From Salinivirgaceae bacterium (lineage in GTDB: Bacteria; Bacteroidota; Bacteroidia; Bacteroidales; SZUA-534), in assembly GCA_017527435.1 (NCBI GenBank), contig JAFXQB010000001.1, forward strand, positions 602,845 to 666,844: a DNA stretch of 64,000 nucleotides. The letters are read 5' to 3'. The first letter of the stretch is position 1. Each line of letters opens with the position of its first letter. The translations under genes and the position numbers were made by a program. This document shows, one piece after another, positions 26,586-35,554 of the stretch. The notes below the pieces were generated by a model. That model did no database searches. It was not told the DNA's origin and saw only the letters and a list, made by a program, of their open reading frames with translations.

Positions 26586-27608
26586 TCATTCAAAACTTCT
26601 CATTCTTCGCTGACTGACAATAACATAAATCACTACCGGCGCACCGAAGAACGGCGTGACGGCGTTCAGCGGCAAGACACCTGCGTTGCCGGGCAACAGG
26701 CAGACCAGATTGCACGCCAGCGCCACAACCGCGCCAACGAGCATCGTAACGGGCATCAGCACATTGTGGTTCGACGAGCCGATAACCATCCGCGCTACGT
26801 GCGGAACGGCCAGACCAATGAATGAGATTGGCCCGCAAAAGGCTGTGACTATGGCCGATAGCAGTCCTGTCGCGACAAGCAGCAAACTGCGAACGCGACG
26901 GATATTGACACCCAAATTTTCGGCATAGTTGGCGCCTAACAACAAGGCATTCAATGGTTTGATAAGCAAAACAGCCATCAGCAGGCCGGCCGACACGGTG
27001 CCTACAAAAACGGGCATCTGCGAAAGCGAAACGCCGCTGAAACTGCCCAACCCCCAAATGGTGTAGGAATGGACGCCTTCGGCTGTGGCGAAAAAGTTGA
27101 GAATCGATATGAGCGACGACGCCACGTAGCCAACCATCATTCCGGCAATGAGCAGCATTGCGTTGCTTTTTATAACGCTGGAAAGCAGCAAAATAAGCAC
27201 CAAAACCACAAAAGCGCCCACCAGCGCACCCGCAATGGTGGCCGTGAGCCCCATCAGGCTGCCAGCCGCCGAGAACGAGCAGCCCGAAGCCAGCGCAACC
27301 ACCGCCACGCCAAGGCTTGCGCCCGAAGTGATACCCAAAATCGACGGACCGGCCAGCGGATTGGCAAGCGTGGTTTGAAGCATCAGTCCGGCAGCCGAGA
27401 GTGCCGCACCGCAAAACAGCGCCGTAATGCACTGTGGCACACGCGATTGCAAAACAATCACCCGCCACGCCTGATTGCCGCCATCGCCACCCGAAAGAAT
27501 ATCGGCAACTGCGCCAAGCGGTACCCGCACCGAACCCAACGCAATGTTGAGCGCGGCAAGAATGACGAGCAGAAGTGATAATATTATGTAGGTGCGGGTG
27601 GAGTTCAA
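26586..27608 (-). CDS. btuC: FecCD-family ABC permease, cobalamin type
   Basis: A 340-residue permease with about ten membrane helices. Family landmarks: SRVPQCITALFCGAALSAAG near the start, TTLANPLAGPSILGITSGAS, MLIAGMMVGYV, TIWGLGSFSG and CGPISFIGLAVPHVARMVIG, the last being the coupling region for the ATPase. VLPLNAVTPFFGAPVVIYVI closes the protein. No ATG is available near the N-terminus. The frame opens with TTG at 27608, preceded by a stop six codons upstream, so I infer a TTG start. The N-terminus looks complete. It lies immediately beyond the peptide cluster that separates it from btuF. Confidence 0.88.
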   Translation of the reverse strand: MNSTRTYIILSLLLVILAALNIALGSVRVPLGAVADILSGGDGGNQAWRVIVLQSRVPQCITALFCGAALSAAGLMLQTTLANPLAGPSILGITSGASLGVAVVALASGCSFSAAGSLMGLTATIAGALVGAFVVLVLILLLSSVIKSNAMLLIAGMMVGYVASSLISILNFFATAEGVHSYTIWGLGSFSGVSLSQMPVFVGTVSAGLLMAVLLIKPLNALLLGANYAENLGVNIRRVRSLLLVATGLLSAIVTAFCGPISFIGLAVPHVARMVIGSSNHNVLMPVTMLVGAVVALACNLVCLLPGNAGVLPLNAVTPFFGAPVVIYVIVSQRRMRSFE

Positions 27609-27643
27609 ACTGTTATGAGTTATTCGTTATTTTTATCTTTCCT

Positions 27644-27670
27644 AAAAAATAAACCCATCAATAGATGGGT
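27644..27670 (-). terminator. hairpin plus T tract between the peptide cluster and btuC
   Basis: Minus-strand ACCCATC-TATT-GATGGGT is followed by TTATTTTTT. It could end the peptide operon. It also lies downstream of the candidate btuC promoter, where it would act as a leader attenuator. Confidence 0.65.
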
Positions 27671-27706
27671 GAACCTCAATATTTTCCACTTGAGGGGGAT
27701 TCGCCA

Positions 27707-27740
27707 CAAATATACTTTTTTCCACATTGCACATAACAAA
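27707..27740 (-). promoter_or_regulatory. putative promoter for btuC-btuD
   Basis: TTTG (27740-27737), 22 bp, then TATATTTG (27714-27707) on the minus strand. Transcription would start near 27700 and pass through the hairpin at 27644-27670 before btuC. Confidence 0.55.
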
Positions 27741-27881
27741 AATCCGGCTGAAGATCACAATGATTTTTTCTGAAAAGTCACAAAAAAAGAGTTTCGCCTT
27801 GGTACGCCTTTCTGCAGGAAACGCTGCGGATTCTAGTGTTGCAACATATACAAAATATGTAGCACGTCGTGCATGCTTATG

Positions 27882-29168
27882 CTATTTATTAAAAAGTAAG
27901 GAACGAATTGGATCAATAAATTGTGAAATAAGGCGTCTATCTTCAACAATGATTTCGGCCATTCCATCCATTTGTTGTATAAAAGGAAGACGCTTATTGT
28001 ATGTCGTAAGCAAACCATTGTCTAACAATATAGTGACTGTGTATAAAAGACCTTTTTCATTCTTTTCAGGAACAGACGAAATAGAAGAAATCGTGGCTTT
28101 TAAAACACCGTAATCCATGTAAGGAAAACCATTTAATTGAATATTGACCTTTTGCCCAATTCCTATTTTCCCAAAGTTTACTGACGAAACCTTTAGCCTA
28201 CCAATAATTGTGGAATTATCTAATGGCACCACGCTAGCTATAATGTCACCAGACAAAACAAATTGACCTTTACCTTTTATGTTTTGCATAGACATTCTCC
28301 CATCAGAAGGCGATATTATTGCATACTGTTCTTTCCATTTAGCAACAGAACTTTTATAAGAATCAACTTGCTGGAATATGGCGCTTATCAATTCTCTGAT
28401 CTCTGTTTTTTGTTGAGCTTGCAATTCGATTATTTGTTGTTCATTTTGCAATATGCTTAATTGAACATTTATTAATTCCGCATCAAATTTGGCAAGATTA
28501 GATTTTTCTGAGATATATTTTTTCATCGAAACTTCATACTCGACCTGTGGTATTACCTGTTTTATAAATAACAAGGAATCCCTATACAACGAAGCTTTCT
28601 CAAGTTCTAATTCATCAACAATCGTGACACGTTGTTCAAGCAATTTCGTATAGTAATTTGACAGAGTTGAAGACTGATTTGATATTAATTGTATCTTCTG
28701 CTTAAGATAACCTATATCCATATAGTTTATATAGTCTTGACAGATTTTTTGTAAGTTAATCCAAGAATCCTGCAAATCCCCAAGATGCAAGCTCTTTATT
28801 CGTAAAATGCTATCAATAAGTGTGGTATCAAGAGCGATATTATCAACTAAAGATGAAGCTAATAATATGTCATTAAAAACGGAAGGAGTAGCTATTATAG
28901 CTATCATATCTCCCTTTTTTACAATATCTCCATTAGTAACAAATACAGAATCTAGAATGCCAGTATATTTGACCGCCAAGTCATATGGTGGATTTTCTGA
29001 AGATAGTGTTACATCTCCTTTAACAACTTGTGGATATTTGATATAATAGCATCCGATAATGATGACAACGATTATTCCAATAATAATAGAAATTCCCCAA
29101 CGCAAGGTCCAACTTGGATTGCGGCTTAATACCACATCAAATTCTTCGCTGTGAAATGTATTAGGCAT
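27882..29168 (-). CDS. HlyD-family membrane-fusion adaptor of the peptide exporter
   Basis: A 428-residue periplasmic adaptor. A short cytosolic N-terminus precedes one membrane helix (~24-45, WGISIIIGIIVVIIIGCYYI). Then come the first half of a lipoyl/barrel-sandwich domain (DLAVKYTGILDSVFVTNGDI, VKKGDMIAII), a long coiled-coil hairpin (~120-270) and the second half (YAIISPSDGRMSMQNIKGKG). The terminal beta-barrel domain contains IIGRLKVSSVNFGKIGIGQK. It starts 2 bp after the ABC exporter stop, so the two are coupled and should form the inner-membrane part of a type I export path. No TolC-like gene is present in the cluster. Confidence 0.92.
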   Translation of the reverse strand: MPNTFHSEEFDVVLSRNPSWTLRWGISIIIGIIVVIIIGCYYIKYPQVVKGDVTLSSENPPYDLAVKYTGILDSVFVTNGDIVKKGDMIAIIATPSVFNDILLASSLVDNIALDTTLIDSILRIKSLHLGDLQDSWINLQKICQDYINYMDIGYLKQKIQLISNQSSTLSNYYTKLLEQRVTIVDELELEKASLYRDSLLFIKQVIPQVEYEVSMKKYISEKSNLAKFDAELINVQLSILQNEQQIIELQAQQKTEIRELISAIFQQVDSYKSSVAKWKEQYAIISPSDGRMSMQNIKGKGQFVLSGDIIASVVPLDNSTIIGRLKVSSVNFGKIGIGQKVNIQLNGFPYMDYGVLKATISSISSVPEKNEKGLLYTVTILLDNGLLTTYNKRLPFIQQMDGMAEIIVEDRRLISQFIDPIRSLLFNK

Positions 29169-29170
29169 GT

Positions 29171-31372
29171 TTAGTTTCCTAATTCAAGTTGATTTTTTAC
29201 CAATTCATAATATTTGCCATGCTTCAAGGTCAATTGCTCATGAGTGCCTTGCTCAACAATTTTACCATTTTCCATAACAATGATATTATCCGCATTCTTA
29301 ACTGTACTAAGCCTATGAGCTACCACAACAACTGTTTTGTTTTTGAAAAAAAAATTCAAGTTTTCCATAATTGCCTTTTCATTGTTGGCATCAAGAGAAT
29401 TTGTCGCTTCATCAAAAAATAAATATGGAGCATCTTTGTAAACAGCTCTGGCAATTAATATACGCTGACGTTGCCCTACACTCAATCCGTGGCCTTCACA
29501 TCCAACATTCGTTTTATATCCCAACGGTAATTGTTCAATCCAGTCATTGATGTTTGCTATTGATGCTGCGGTTTTTACCCGTTCAATATCGTAATACTCA
29601 TCTGATATACCTATATTGCCCGCAATAGTGTCTGAAAAAATAAATCCATCTTGCATAACACATCCGCATTTAGAGCGCCATTCACGTTCACTAAATTGAG
29701 ATAAAGGTGTGTTTCCTAACATAATTTTACCACTAACAGGTTGATAAAAACCCAGCATAAGTTTTAGCATAGTTGTTTTTCCACTGCCAGAAGCACCAAC
29801 TATTGCGGTTGTCTTATTAGATGGAATGGTTAATGTTATGCCATCTATCACTTTTGTAGAATGAGGGCCATCATATTGGAATGTCACATCGCAAAATTCA
29901 ATATTTGACTCTGTATCTATCATATTGGTTTTTTGCTGCTCAAAATTTTCTTCGTCTTCTTTTTGGTGTATTTCACCTAAACGTTCCATCGAAATGGATG
30001 CATCTTGCGACTCTTTTACAAATGATATAAATTGTGAAACAGGGGCATTTAACTGACCTAAGATGTACTGAAGCGCCACCATCATACCTAATGTCATATT
30101 GCCATTGATCACGGAACTAGCTGCCAAAAATGATATGATAATATTTTTTGTTTGGTCAATAAATGTTCCCCCAATTTGTTGAGCCTGTTGCAATGTCAAA
30201 CTTTTCAAACTGACATTAAACAAACGCACTTGTATGCGTTCCCAATCCCATCGCTTCTGTTTTTCACAATTGTTGAGTTTTATCTCTTGCATTCCTCCAA
30301 TAAGTTGAATTATGCTATTTTGGTTAGCTGCTGATTCTTGAAATCTCATATAGTCTAATTTCCTGCGCCAACGTAAAAAAACAAGAATCCATCCGATGTA
30401 TAATGCGCTTCCAAATAAAAACACCAGTAAAATGGTCGGGTTGTAGCCTCCTAAAATGAAACCATATACAGTGAAAAGGACTACCGCCATAACTATACTT
30501 AAAAGTGCGTTGGTCAAGAAATCTTGTATGCGATCATGGTCTTGTATTCGTTGCATTATGTCACCTGTCATTTTGGTGTCAAAAAATGATATTGGAAGCC
30601 GCATCATTTTTGCCAAAAAATCTGATATGAGAGAAATGCTTATCCGTGCCGTAACATGTAGCATTAGCCAGTTTTTTATCAGGTCATTTGCCAATTGACC
30701 AATGATTATAACCATTTGTGCTACAAGCATTGTTACGACAAAAGATATTTGGCCGGTTGACACACCCACATCCACAATCGATTGTGTTGTAAAAGTCAGG
30801 ACTATATTCAAGCAACTTGCAACTATCATTGCAAGCATTATTTGTGATATACTTTGTTTATGAGGCTTTAAGTACTTTACTATATGAATTAAATTGTATT
30901 TAATGCTTTTTTGAGGAACCATTTCAAAAAAGTTAGGTGAAGGCTCAATCATTAACACAATACCACAGCCTTGCTCTATATCTGAATCTGTTTGTGCCCA
31001 CGAATTCAAAAATTGTTGTTTTGAATATTTCAACAAACCTTCCGCCGGGTCTGACACATACACAAAGCATTTTTTGGATCGTTGTCTCACATTATAAACA
31101 ACAACAAAATGCTTTTGGTTCCAATGCACAATACAAGGTAATGGAACATTTTCATATAATTGTTGCCATGATACTTTAGCCGCTATCGTACGAAATCCTA
31201 TAGATTCAGCAGCATCACTTATTCCCAAAAGAGAAACACCCGCCTTTGTAATATGACACCGCTCTCGTAAATCTTGTATCGAAAATGTTTTTCCATAGTA
31301 TTGCGCAATGATTTTTAAGCACGTAGGACCGCAATCCATCGTATCAAGTTGATGGTAATGGGGGAAAATCAT
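29171..31372 (-). CDS. C39-peptidase-containing ABC exporter (PCAT)
   Basis: A 733-residue exporter that cleaves double-glycine leaders and exports the freed peptide. The C39 protease domain has MDCGPTCLKIIAQYYG (catalytic Cys14), QKHFVVVY (His88) and VSDPAEG (Asp108); the triad is complete. Six membrane helices span about residues 165-460 (exporter type, MTGDIMQRIQDHDRIQDF). The ATPase has Walker A GASGSGKTT (526-534), the signature LSVGQRQR (from 630) and the Walker B FFDEATNSLD (Asp654), with HRLSTV as H-loop. The intact protease pairs with the GG motif of the precursor at 35225-35440. It is placed 10 bp after the RDD/esterase-like gene and 2 bp before the HlyD gene. Confidence 0.95.
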   Translation of the reverse strand: MIFPHYHQLDTMDCGPTCLKIIAQYYGKTFSIQDLRERCHITKAGVSLLGISDAAESIGFRTIAAKVSWQQLYENVPLPCIVHWNQKHFVVVYNVRQRSKKCFVYVSDPAEGLLKYSKQQFLNSWAQTDSDIEQGCGIVLMIEPSPNFFEMVPQKSIKYNLIHIVKYLKPHKQSISQIMLAMIVASCLNIVLTFTTQSIVDVGVSTGQISFVVTMLVAQMVIIIGQLANDLIKNWLMLHVTARISISLISDFLAKMMRLPISFFDTKMTGDIMQRIQDHDRIQDFLTNALLSIVMAVVLFTVYGFILGGYNPTILLVFLFGSALYIGWILVFLRWRRKLDYMRFQESAANQNSIIQLIGGMQEIKLNNCEKQKRWDWERIQVRLFNVSLKSLTLQQAQQIGGTFIDQTKNIIISFLAASSVINGNMTLGMMVALQYILGQLNAPVSQFISFVKESQDASISMERLGEIHQKEDEENFEQQKTNMIDTESNIEFCDVTFQYDGPHSTKVIDGITLTIPSNKTTAIVGASGSGKTTMLKLMLGFYQPVSGKIMLGNTPLSQFSEREWRSKCGCVMQDGFIFSDTIAGNIGISDEYYDIERVKTAASIANINDWIEQLPLGYKTNVGCEGHGLSVGQRQRILIARAVYKDAPYLFFDEATNSLDANNEKAIMENLNFFFKNKTVVVVAHRLSTVKNADNIIVMENGKIVEQGTHEQLTLKHGKYYELVKNQLELGN

Positions 31373-31382
31373 TGTTTTATAA

Positions 31383-33593
31383 TCATTTTTTCAACGTCCC
31401 ATATAGGCTTAATACACCACCAAATAGCGACACAAGAATAAGCGAAAGAATTTCTATGTAATTTATTCTGCTGATAGTCCTACGGATGTTATTGGTAATC
31501 TGTGGTTGGTCACTATAGTACATATTAATGTATGCTTCATCAGATGCGTTAAGCGAATCGTTTTTCTGAAGCATTTCTTGTTTTGCTGCATATTGGCGGA
31601 ATGGGTATCCAATCTCCTCAATATCTGAGTATTTATTTACAAAAACCAGACCTGTATAGTACTCCTGAAATTTATGGTTGGTCGATGCGCCACGCAAAGG
31701 ATATAAATCCATTTCGTCATCGCCAAATGGTGTATTTAGCAAATTGAAGCCTGCGGTTTTATTTACGGCATTTTCAAACGCCTTATCCCATTTGCCGTGT
31801 TGGATTGGCTCAACAAAAGGCATAAAAAAGATTTTTCGATTCGCATTTGGCATATGTTGCAAGACATTCGCCACCTTACCTGACAAACTTTCAAACAAGA
31901 ATTGCCCTTGGTTGCCTGATGTAAAATTTAAATAATGCGGTTCGTTTTTCAGACTCATTCCTTGTGGGTAGCCGAAAGCGTGTCTGAAGTTCGTTATTAC
32001 CAAGCATTTATGTTTTCCCCCATACTTGATGGATTTATTGTACCAGTCAATCGTAACTTGAGCCATAAGACTATCCCGATTGTCAAGATTGGGTGTTCGG
32101 CTTTTGTATGTGGCAGGGAAATAATCATAATCAATTATGTCTGTAAAATAATTTCTTATTTTAAGACTATCAGGCAGTTTACTGTTTAACTGATTCAGTT
32201 CAACCAAAAAATTGTAGAACCCGCCAGACATAAAATCCATAATTGTTGCACATTGCTGCAACCGCATTGTGTCGGATGAAAAAGAAGTTTTTAAAAAATC
32301 ATCCACTTTGTTCTGATGAATGGCGCTTCCATATTCGGTAAACACAACACCAACATTATCAATAAAATACTTATCTGACACGATATCAAAGAAGAAATCC
32401 CATTGCGTTTTTTCGCCGTGATAAGTCTCGCCGATTATTACCACATCATATTTTTTAAACAGGGACAATACATAATCTTTGGCTGAAAGAATGCTTGAAT
32501 CCTGCAAGAATTGAGAATACTCGCAGACATCGAGTCTGCTCGGTATTTGATAATCAAGCGGGTATTCAAAGCCCAACGTCACCATATCATTATCTTGATG
32601 ATTGTTGTTTACGTGCCTTGATACTTCGAAACACATACAAATGACAAAAAAACACGTTACGGCAGCAATTAGCCGCTGTTTGCGGGAATTATGTTGTGTT
32701 TCAAATCTGGCATCAGTCAATTTTGTCCACCATAAGCAGCCGTTTTTTGCATAATACAGCACCATAGCAAAACCGCCCAATCCTAAAGACCAAAGGAAAG
32801 TGGCATACGTGCTGGTAATATTGAACAGCAACGACAAAATCAGGAACGGGACAACTAATACCAACCCAAATTTGAAAACCAACTCACGGATGAGAAGCGA
32901 ACGCACACTTGATTTTTCGAGTTGAAGTTGAAACAACTGCTTGCCAAATGTTTTGCCATTAAGCAATGCCGACACCAACAGATAAACAAAAATGACGATG
33001 TAAAGCAAAGTGAAGAATTCAACTGGCACCTGACAACTGAGAATCAGGTGAAGCGTCACGGTTATTACAAAAATGATACAAGCATCGATTAATAAAGCCA
33101 AGATTGACAGATGGAATTTTGCGTAATCAGATTGTTGTGTGCTAAGGTCAAGCAATGCATCAAATGCGCTTTGTTTCCGTTTTCGCCAAGTAACGATGCT
33201 GACAATAGTATATATTATACAGAGAAACAACAGGATAAGAAATCCTATTTTAGCATTTGCACAAGCAATCAACAATGGCAAGCATAGGAAAAATCCCCAT
33301 TTCAACCCCACCTCTTTAATTATTGATTTTCTGATGGAACCAGCCTTGATGCAAAACTCGCAAAACCGTTTGCCGACCGACGTACCTCCGAATGATATGG
33401 TTAGACTGTATAAAAAATGGACAATCAAGAAAATACCCACAAATATTCTTACGTTGGCAATTGTGGAATTTTCATCAATAAAATGAAAATCAAAAATCAT
33501 TCCTGAAGCATTCTCCAGTATTACCAATGCCATAAAACTGAAAAACAGCACAATGATTTCGTCAATAATCGAAGATAGTATGCGCTTAGCCAT
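31383..33593 (-). CDS. double-RDD membrane protein fused to an erythromycin-esterase/ChaN-like domain
   Basis: A 736-residue protein with no match I know as a unit. Two RDD modules occupy residues ~1-150 and ~158-300. Each has an Asp-containing first helix (RILSSIIDEIIVLF; HLSILALLIDACII) and the GKR/GKQ turn (GTSVGKRFCEF; GKTFGKQLFQL). A further helix (~308-324) leads into a ~380-residue extracytoplasmic domain. That domain opens with YDVVIIGETYHGEKTQWDFF and VVFTEYG and later has TNFRHAFGYP. Gly388-Glu389...His392, Glu420 and His538 lie where EreA/ChaN-like enzymes have their catalytic or metal-binding residues. A last helix (~710-730) ends the protein. It is tightly packed between the radical SAM and exporter genes. 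Possible roles are a modifying hydrolase, a protease-like step or self-immunity; all are inference. Confidence 0.75.
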   Translation of the reverse strand: MAKRILSSIIDEIIVLFFSFMALVILENASGMIFDFHFIDENSTIANVRIFVGIFLIVHFLYSLTISFGGTSVGKRFCEFCIKAGSIRKSIIKEVGLKWGFFLCLPLLIACANAKIGFLILLFLCIIYTIVSIVTWRKRKQSAFDALLDLSTQQSDYAKFHLSILALLIDACIIFVITVTLHLILSCQVPVEFFTLLYIVIFVYLLVSALLNGKTFGKQLFQLQLEKSSVRSLLIRELVFKFGLVLVVPFLILSLLFNITSTYATFLWSLGLGGFAMVLYYAKNGCLWWTKLTDARFETQHNSRKQRLIAAVTCFFVICMCFEVSRHVNNNHQDNDMVTLGFEYPLDYQIPSRLDVCEYSQFLQDSSILSAKDYVLSLFKKYDVVIIGETYHGEKTQWDFFFDIVSDKYFIDNVGVVFTEYGSAIHQNKVDDFLKTSFSSDTMRLQQCATIMDFMSGGFYNFLVELNQLNSKLPDSLKIRNYFTDIIDYDYFPATYKSRTPNLDNRDSLMAQVTIDWYNKSIKYGGKHKCLVITNFRHAFGYPQGMSLKNEPHYLNFTSGNQGQFLFESLSGKVANVLQHMPNANRKIFFMPFVEPIQHGKWDKAFENAVNKTAGFNLLNTPFGDDEMDLYPLRGASTNHKFQEYYTGLVFVNKYSDIEEIGYPFRQYAAKQEMLQKNDSLNASDEAYINMYYSDQPQITNNIRRTISRINYIEILSLILVSLFGGVLSLYGTLKK

Positions 33594-33602
33594 AATTGTT
33601 AT

Positions 33603-35108
33603 TTAAATGTATATATCTTTATATGCAGGTGGTGCTAATGGACATAATGGATATGGGAAATCCGGATTTTCCTTACCATATGCTATTACCGCCATTTTCC
33701 AACAAGACCCCTGACCTCTACGACAAAAGTCAAATGTTTTACATGCACTACACGGACTCGATTTCCTTATTTTGTTTTGAGGTATGTTCCACAAATCTAG
33801 AGCTTTTTTTGAAGACCATACTTCCATTATCGTTTTTTTTCTTACATTACCTAAATTAAAAAAGGGAATCCAATACAATTGCTCGCATACTGTTACGTTC
33901 CCGTCTGGTAAAATATAACATGATAGTAGGTTGCCAGAGCAACTGTTACGTTTATTGTGTGCCCGCAACTTTTCTTCGTAAGAGGATGTTCTATTGTCCT
34001 TCATATAACTCTGCATTAATACCCGCTTGTCCTTTTTATGATATTCATTCACAAGATTTTCAAGCTCTTTGAGTTTGCTTTGTGTCGTCCTATAGGTAAA
34101 TGGTTTGTACAAACTAACTTCACCTGGAGCCAATGATAATTGTTCAAGGTTATCAAAAGTCAATAAGTATTTGATTAATTCATTCGCTGATTCTATGCTG
34201 TCATTGTATTTGGTAATTACTGCCTTCACCCTAAAAGGCATATTATATTTTTTTAATAAATCTAATGTTTTTAATATTTGATCGCAATAATTATCGTTTG
34301 TATTGAGCATTATTTTCATTTCGTCTTTATTGATAGTATCAATAGAGATTTGGAAACGGCTTATTTTCTTGCTTTTGAGTTTTTTTATTATATCCTCACT
34401 AATAGGAAATTTTGTTGAAATAAAAGGTGCAAATTCATTTTCATTAAGAATATCTATCAATTCACTCCACTTATCATACAAAAAGAATTCCCCACCGCCG
34501 ATAATAAAGTCTCTACAGCCGATTTTTTTTGCCTCTACAACTAATTCTTTTACTCTATCGAAATCTAACGGATTGGTTACTTTATGAGTTTTGTCTGCAT
34601 AACAATATTCACAGTTTACCACACACTTGTTGTTCACCATGAAATACACTTCGTTTGGAGTGTAATATCTAAATGTTTTTATGTCGACACCATTTTTTAT
34701 CATTTCATCCAAATCAATTCCTTCCAAAAGATTTCTCACCACAGAGCATTCAGCTTTAATAATAAAATTTTTGGGTATAGGCGCATAAATCTCGTCCGTT
34801 ATTTTATATATAATTTCTTCCTTGTTGTAGACAAATTGAGATATTGTTTCTTTGGTTTCTTCGTATCCAATCCCCAAAAGATTAGAAATACATAATAACG
34901 TATCCTTAATTGTTTTACTTCCGTCGAACATGGAAAATATGTATGCCATATAAGGATGCATCACCACTGCAAACGATGTGGTGTACTCTCCAGAATCATC
35001 TGCAGCATCACAAAAAATCGAATTGTTGTTTGTTACTACAACTCGTTTTATATCGTTTTTGAATTTATACGCAGGATTTATTGTGTAAATACTATTTTCT
35101 TCTAACAT
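33603..35108 (-). CDS. radical SAM/SPASM peptide maturase
   Basis: A 501-residue enzyme. The N-terminal ~150 residues resemble the leader-recognition region of peptide maturases (DGSKTIKDTLLCISNLLGIG looks PqqD-like, inference). The radical SAM core carries CVVNCEYCY with cluster cysteines 162, 166 and 169, and the SAM-binding GGGEF at ~204-208. A SPASM-type C-terminus has Cys at about 390, 397, 408, 453, 456, 462, 469 and 489 (SCYILPDGNVTVCEQ; CSACKTFDFC; CWKM; CPLAPP), enough for two auxiliary clusters. Such enzymes make thioether or C-C crosslinks in Cys-rich precursors. The start at 35108 is the ATG two codons after a TTG. It lies 116 bp downstream of the precursor gene across a strong hairpin, and 9 bp before the RDD gene. 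Confidence 0.9.
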   Translation of the reverse strand: MLEENSIYTINPAYKFKNDIKRVVVTNNNSIFCDAADDSGEYTTSFAVVMHPYMAYIFSMFDGSKTIKDTLLCISNLLGIGYEETKETISQFVYNKEEIIYKITDEIYAPIPKNFIIKAECSVVRNLLEGIDLDEMIKNGVDIKTFRYYTPNEVYFMVNNKCVVNCEYCYADKTHKVTNPLDFDRVKELVVEAKKIGCRDFIIGGGEFFLYDKWSELIDILNENEFAPFISTKFPISEDIIKKLKSKKISRFQISIDTINKDEMKIMLNTNDNYCDQILKTLDLLKKYNMPFRVKAVITKYNDSIESANELIKYLLTFDNLEQLSLAPGEVSLYKPFTYRTTQSKLKELENLVNEYHKKDKRVLMQSYMKDNRTSSYEEKLRAHNKRNSCSGNLLSCYILPDGNVTVCEQLYWIPFFNLGNVRKKTIMEVWSSKKALDLWNIPQNKIRKSSPCSACKTFDFCRRGQGSCWKMAVIAYGKENPDFPYPLCPLAPPAYKDIYI

Positions 35109-35120
35109 AATCAATGTTTT

Positions 35121-35213
35121 AAAAAAAAGCTGACTAAAAAGTTTTATTCAATTATAAACATATCAGGATTTACCGCCATGTTTCACAATGAATGCATTTG
35201 CTTTTTAGTCAGC
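35121..35213 (-). terminator. long-stem hairpin with T8 between precursor and maturase
   Basis: A perfect 13-base inverted repeat, GCTGACTAAAAAG (minus strand, 35213-35201) and its complement (35141-35129), encloses 59 bases and is followed directly by eight T residues. It lies just after the precursor stop. It can end most transcripts there, so that precursor mRNA exceeds that of the downstream enzymes. Confidence 0.75.
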
Positions 35214-35224
35214 CCCCGTAAAAT

Positions 35225-35440
35225 TTAATACCAACCACTAGTACACGATATCCCACTAACACAGTGCGGTTCGCACCAACAGTCAACACTTAAACCAGAA
35301 CAGGAGTGCCCACAACTGCCACCTTCACCTCTGCCGTGAATTCCTTTGGGATACATTCGACCACCTATCACATCTGATTCTTTCAAATTTGAAAACATAG
35401 CCTTCATTTCTGTTAATGTTTTCTTACTGATGTTTTTCAT
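35225..35440 (-). CDS. double-glycine, cysteine-rich RiPP precursor peptide
   Basis: A 71-residue peptide. The leader (MKNISKKTLTEMKAMFSNLK then ESDVIGG) ends in Gly26-Gly27, the expected cleavage site of the C39 exporter of this cluster. The 44-residue core is rich in Gly, Ser and His. It has six cysteines (43, 47, 54, 56, 60, 66) in the patterns SCGHSC, DCWCEPHC and ISCTSGWY. A second GG (40-41) directly before the first Cys could be an alternative or secondary processing site. The start is the ATG at 35440; the frame runs seven codons further to a TTG. It has its own promoter and is followed by a long-stem hairpin. The mature product (thioether-bridged or disulfide-bonded) is not predictable from sequence alone. 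Confidence 0.85.
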   Translation of the reverse strand: MKNISKKTLTEMKAMFSNLKESDVIGGRMYPKGIHGRGEGGSCGHSCSGLSVDCWCEPHCVSGISCTSGWY

Positions 35441-35554
35441 AAACAAATAAAATTTAAACAAATCATAGACAAATCCACAATAACTACCGGTCAGTTATCG
35501 CCTTCCCGCCCTATGATATAGCGAAAAAGAGTTTAAAAAGAATTCTTAAGAAGA

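Noticed and set aside
26590..27468. Second long minus-strand frame inside btuC
   Set aside because: It overlaps the FecCD permease in another frame and encodes a Cys/Arg/Gly-rich chain typical of out-of-frame translation.
35149..35185. Tiny frame (11 codons) in the loop of the precursor-maturase hairpin
   Set aside because: It is too short to support and has no ribosome site; mentioned only as part of the long loop.
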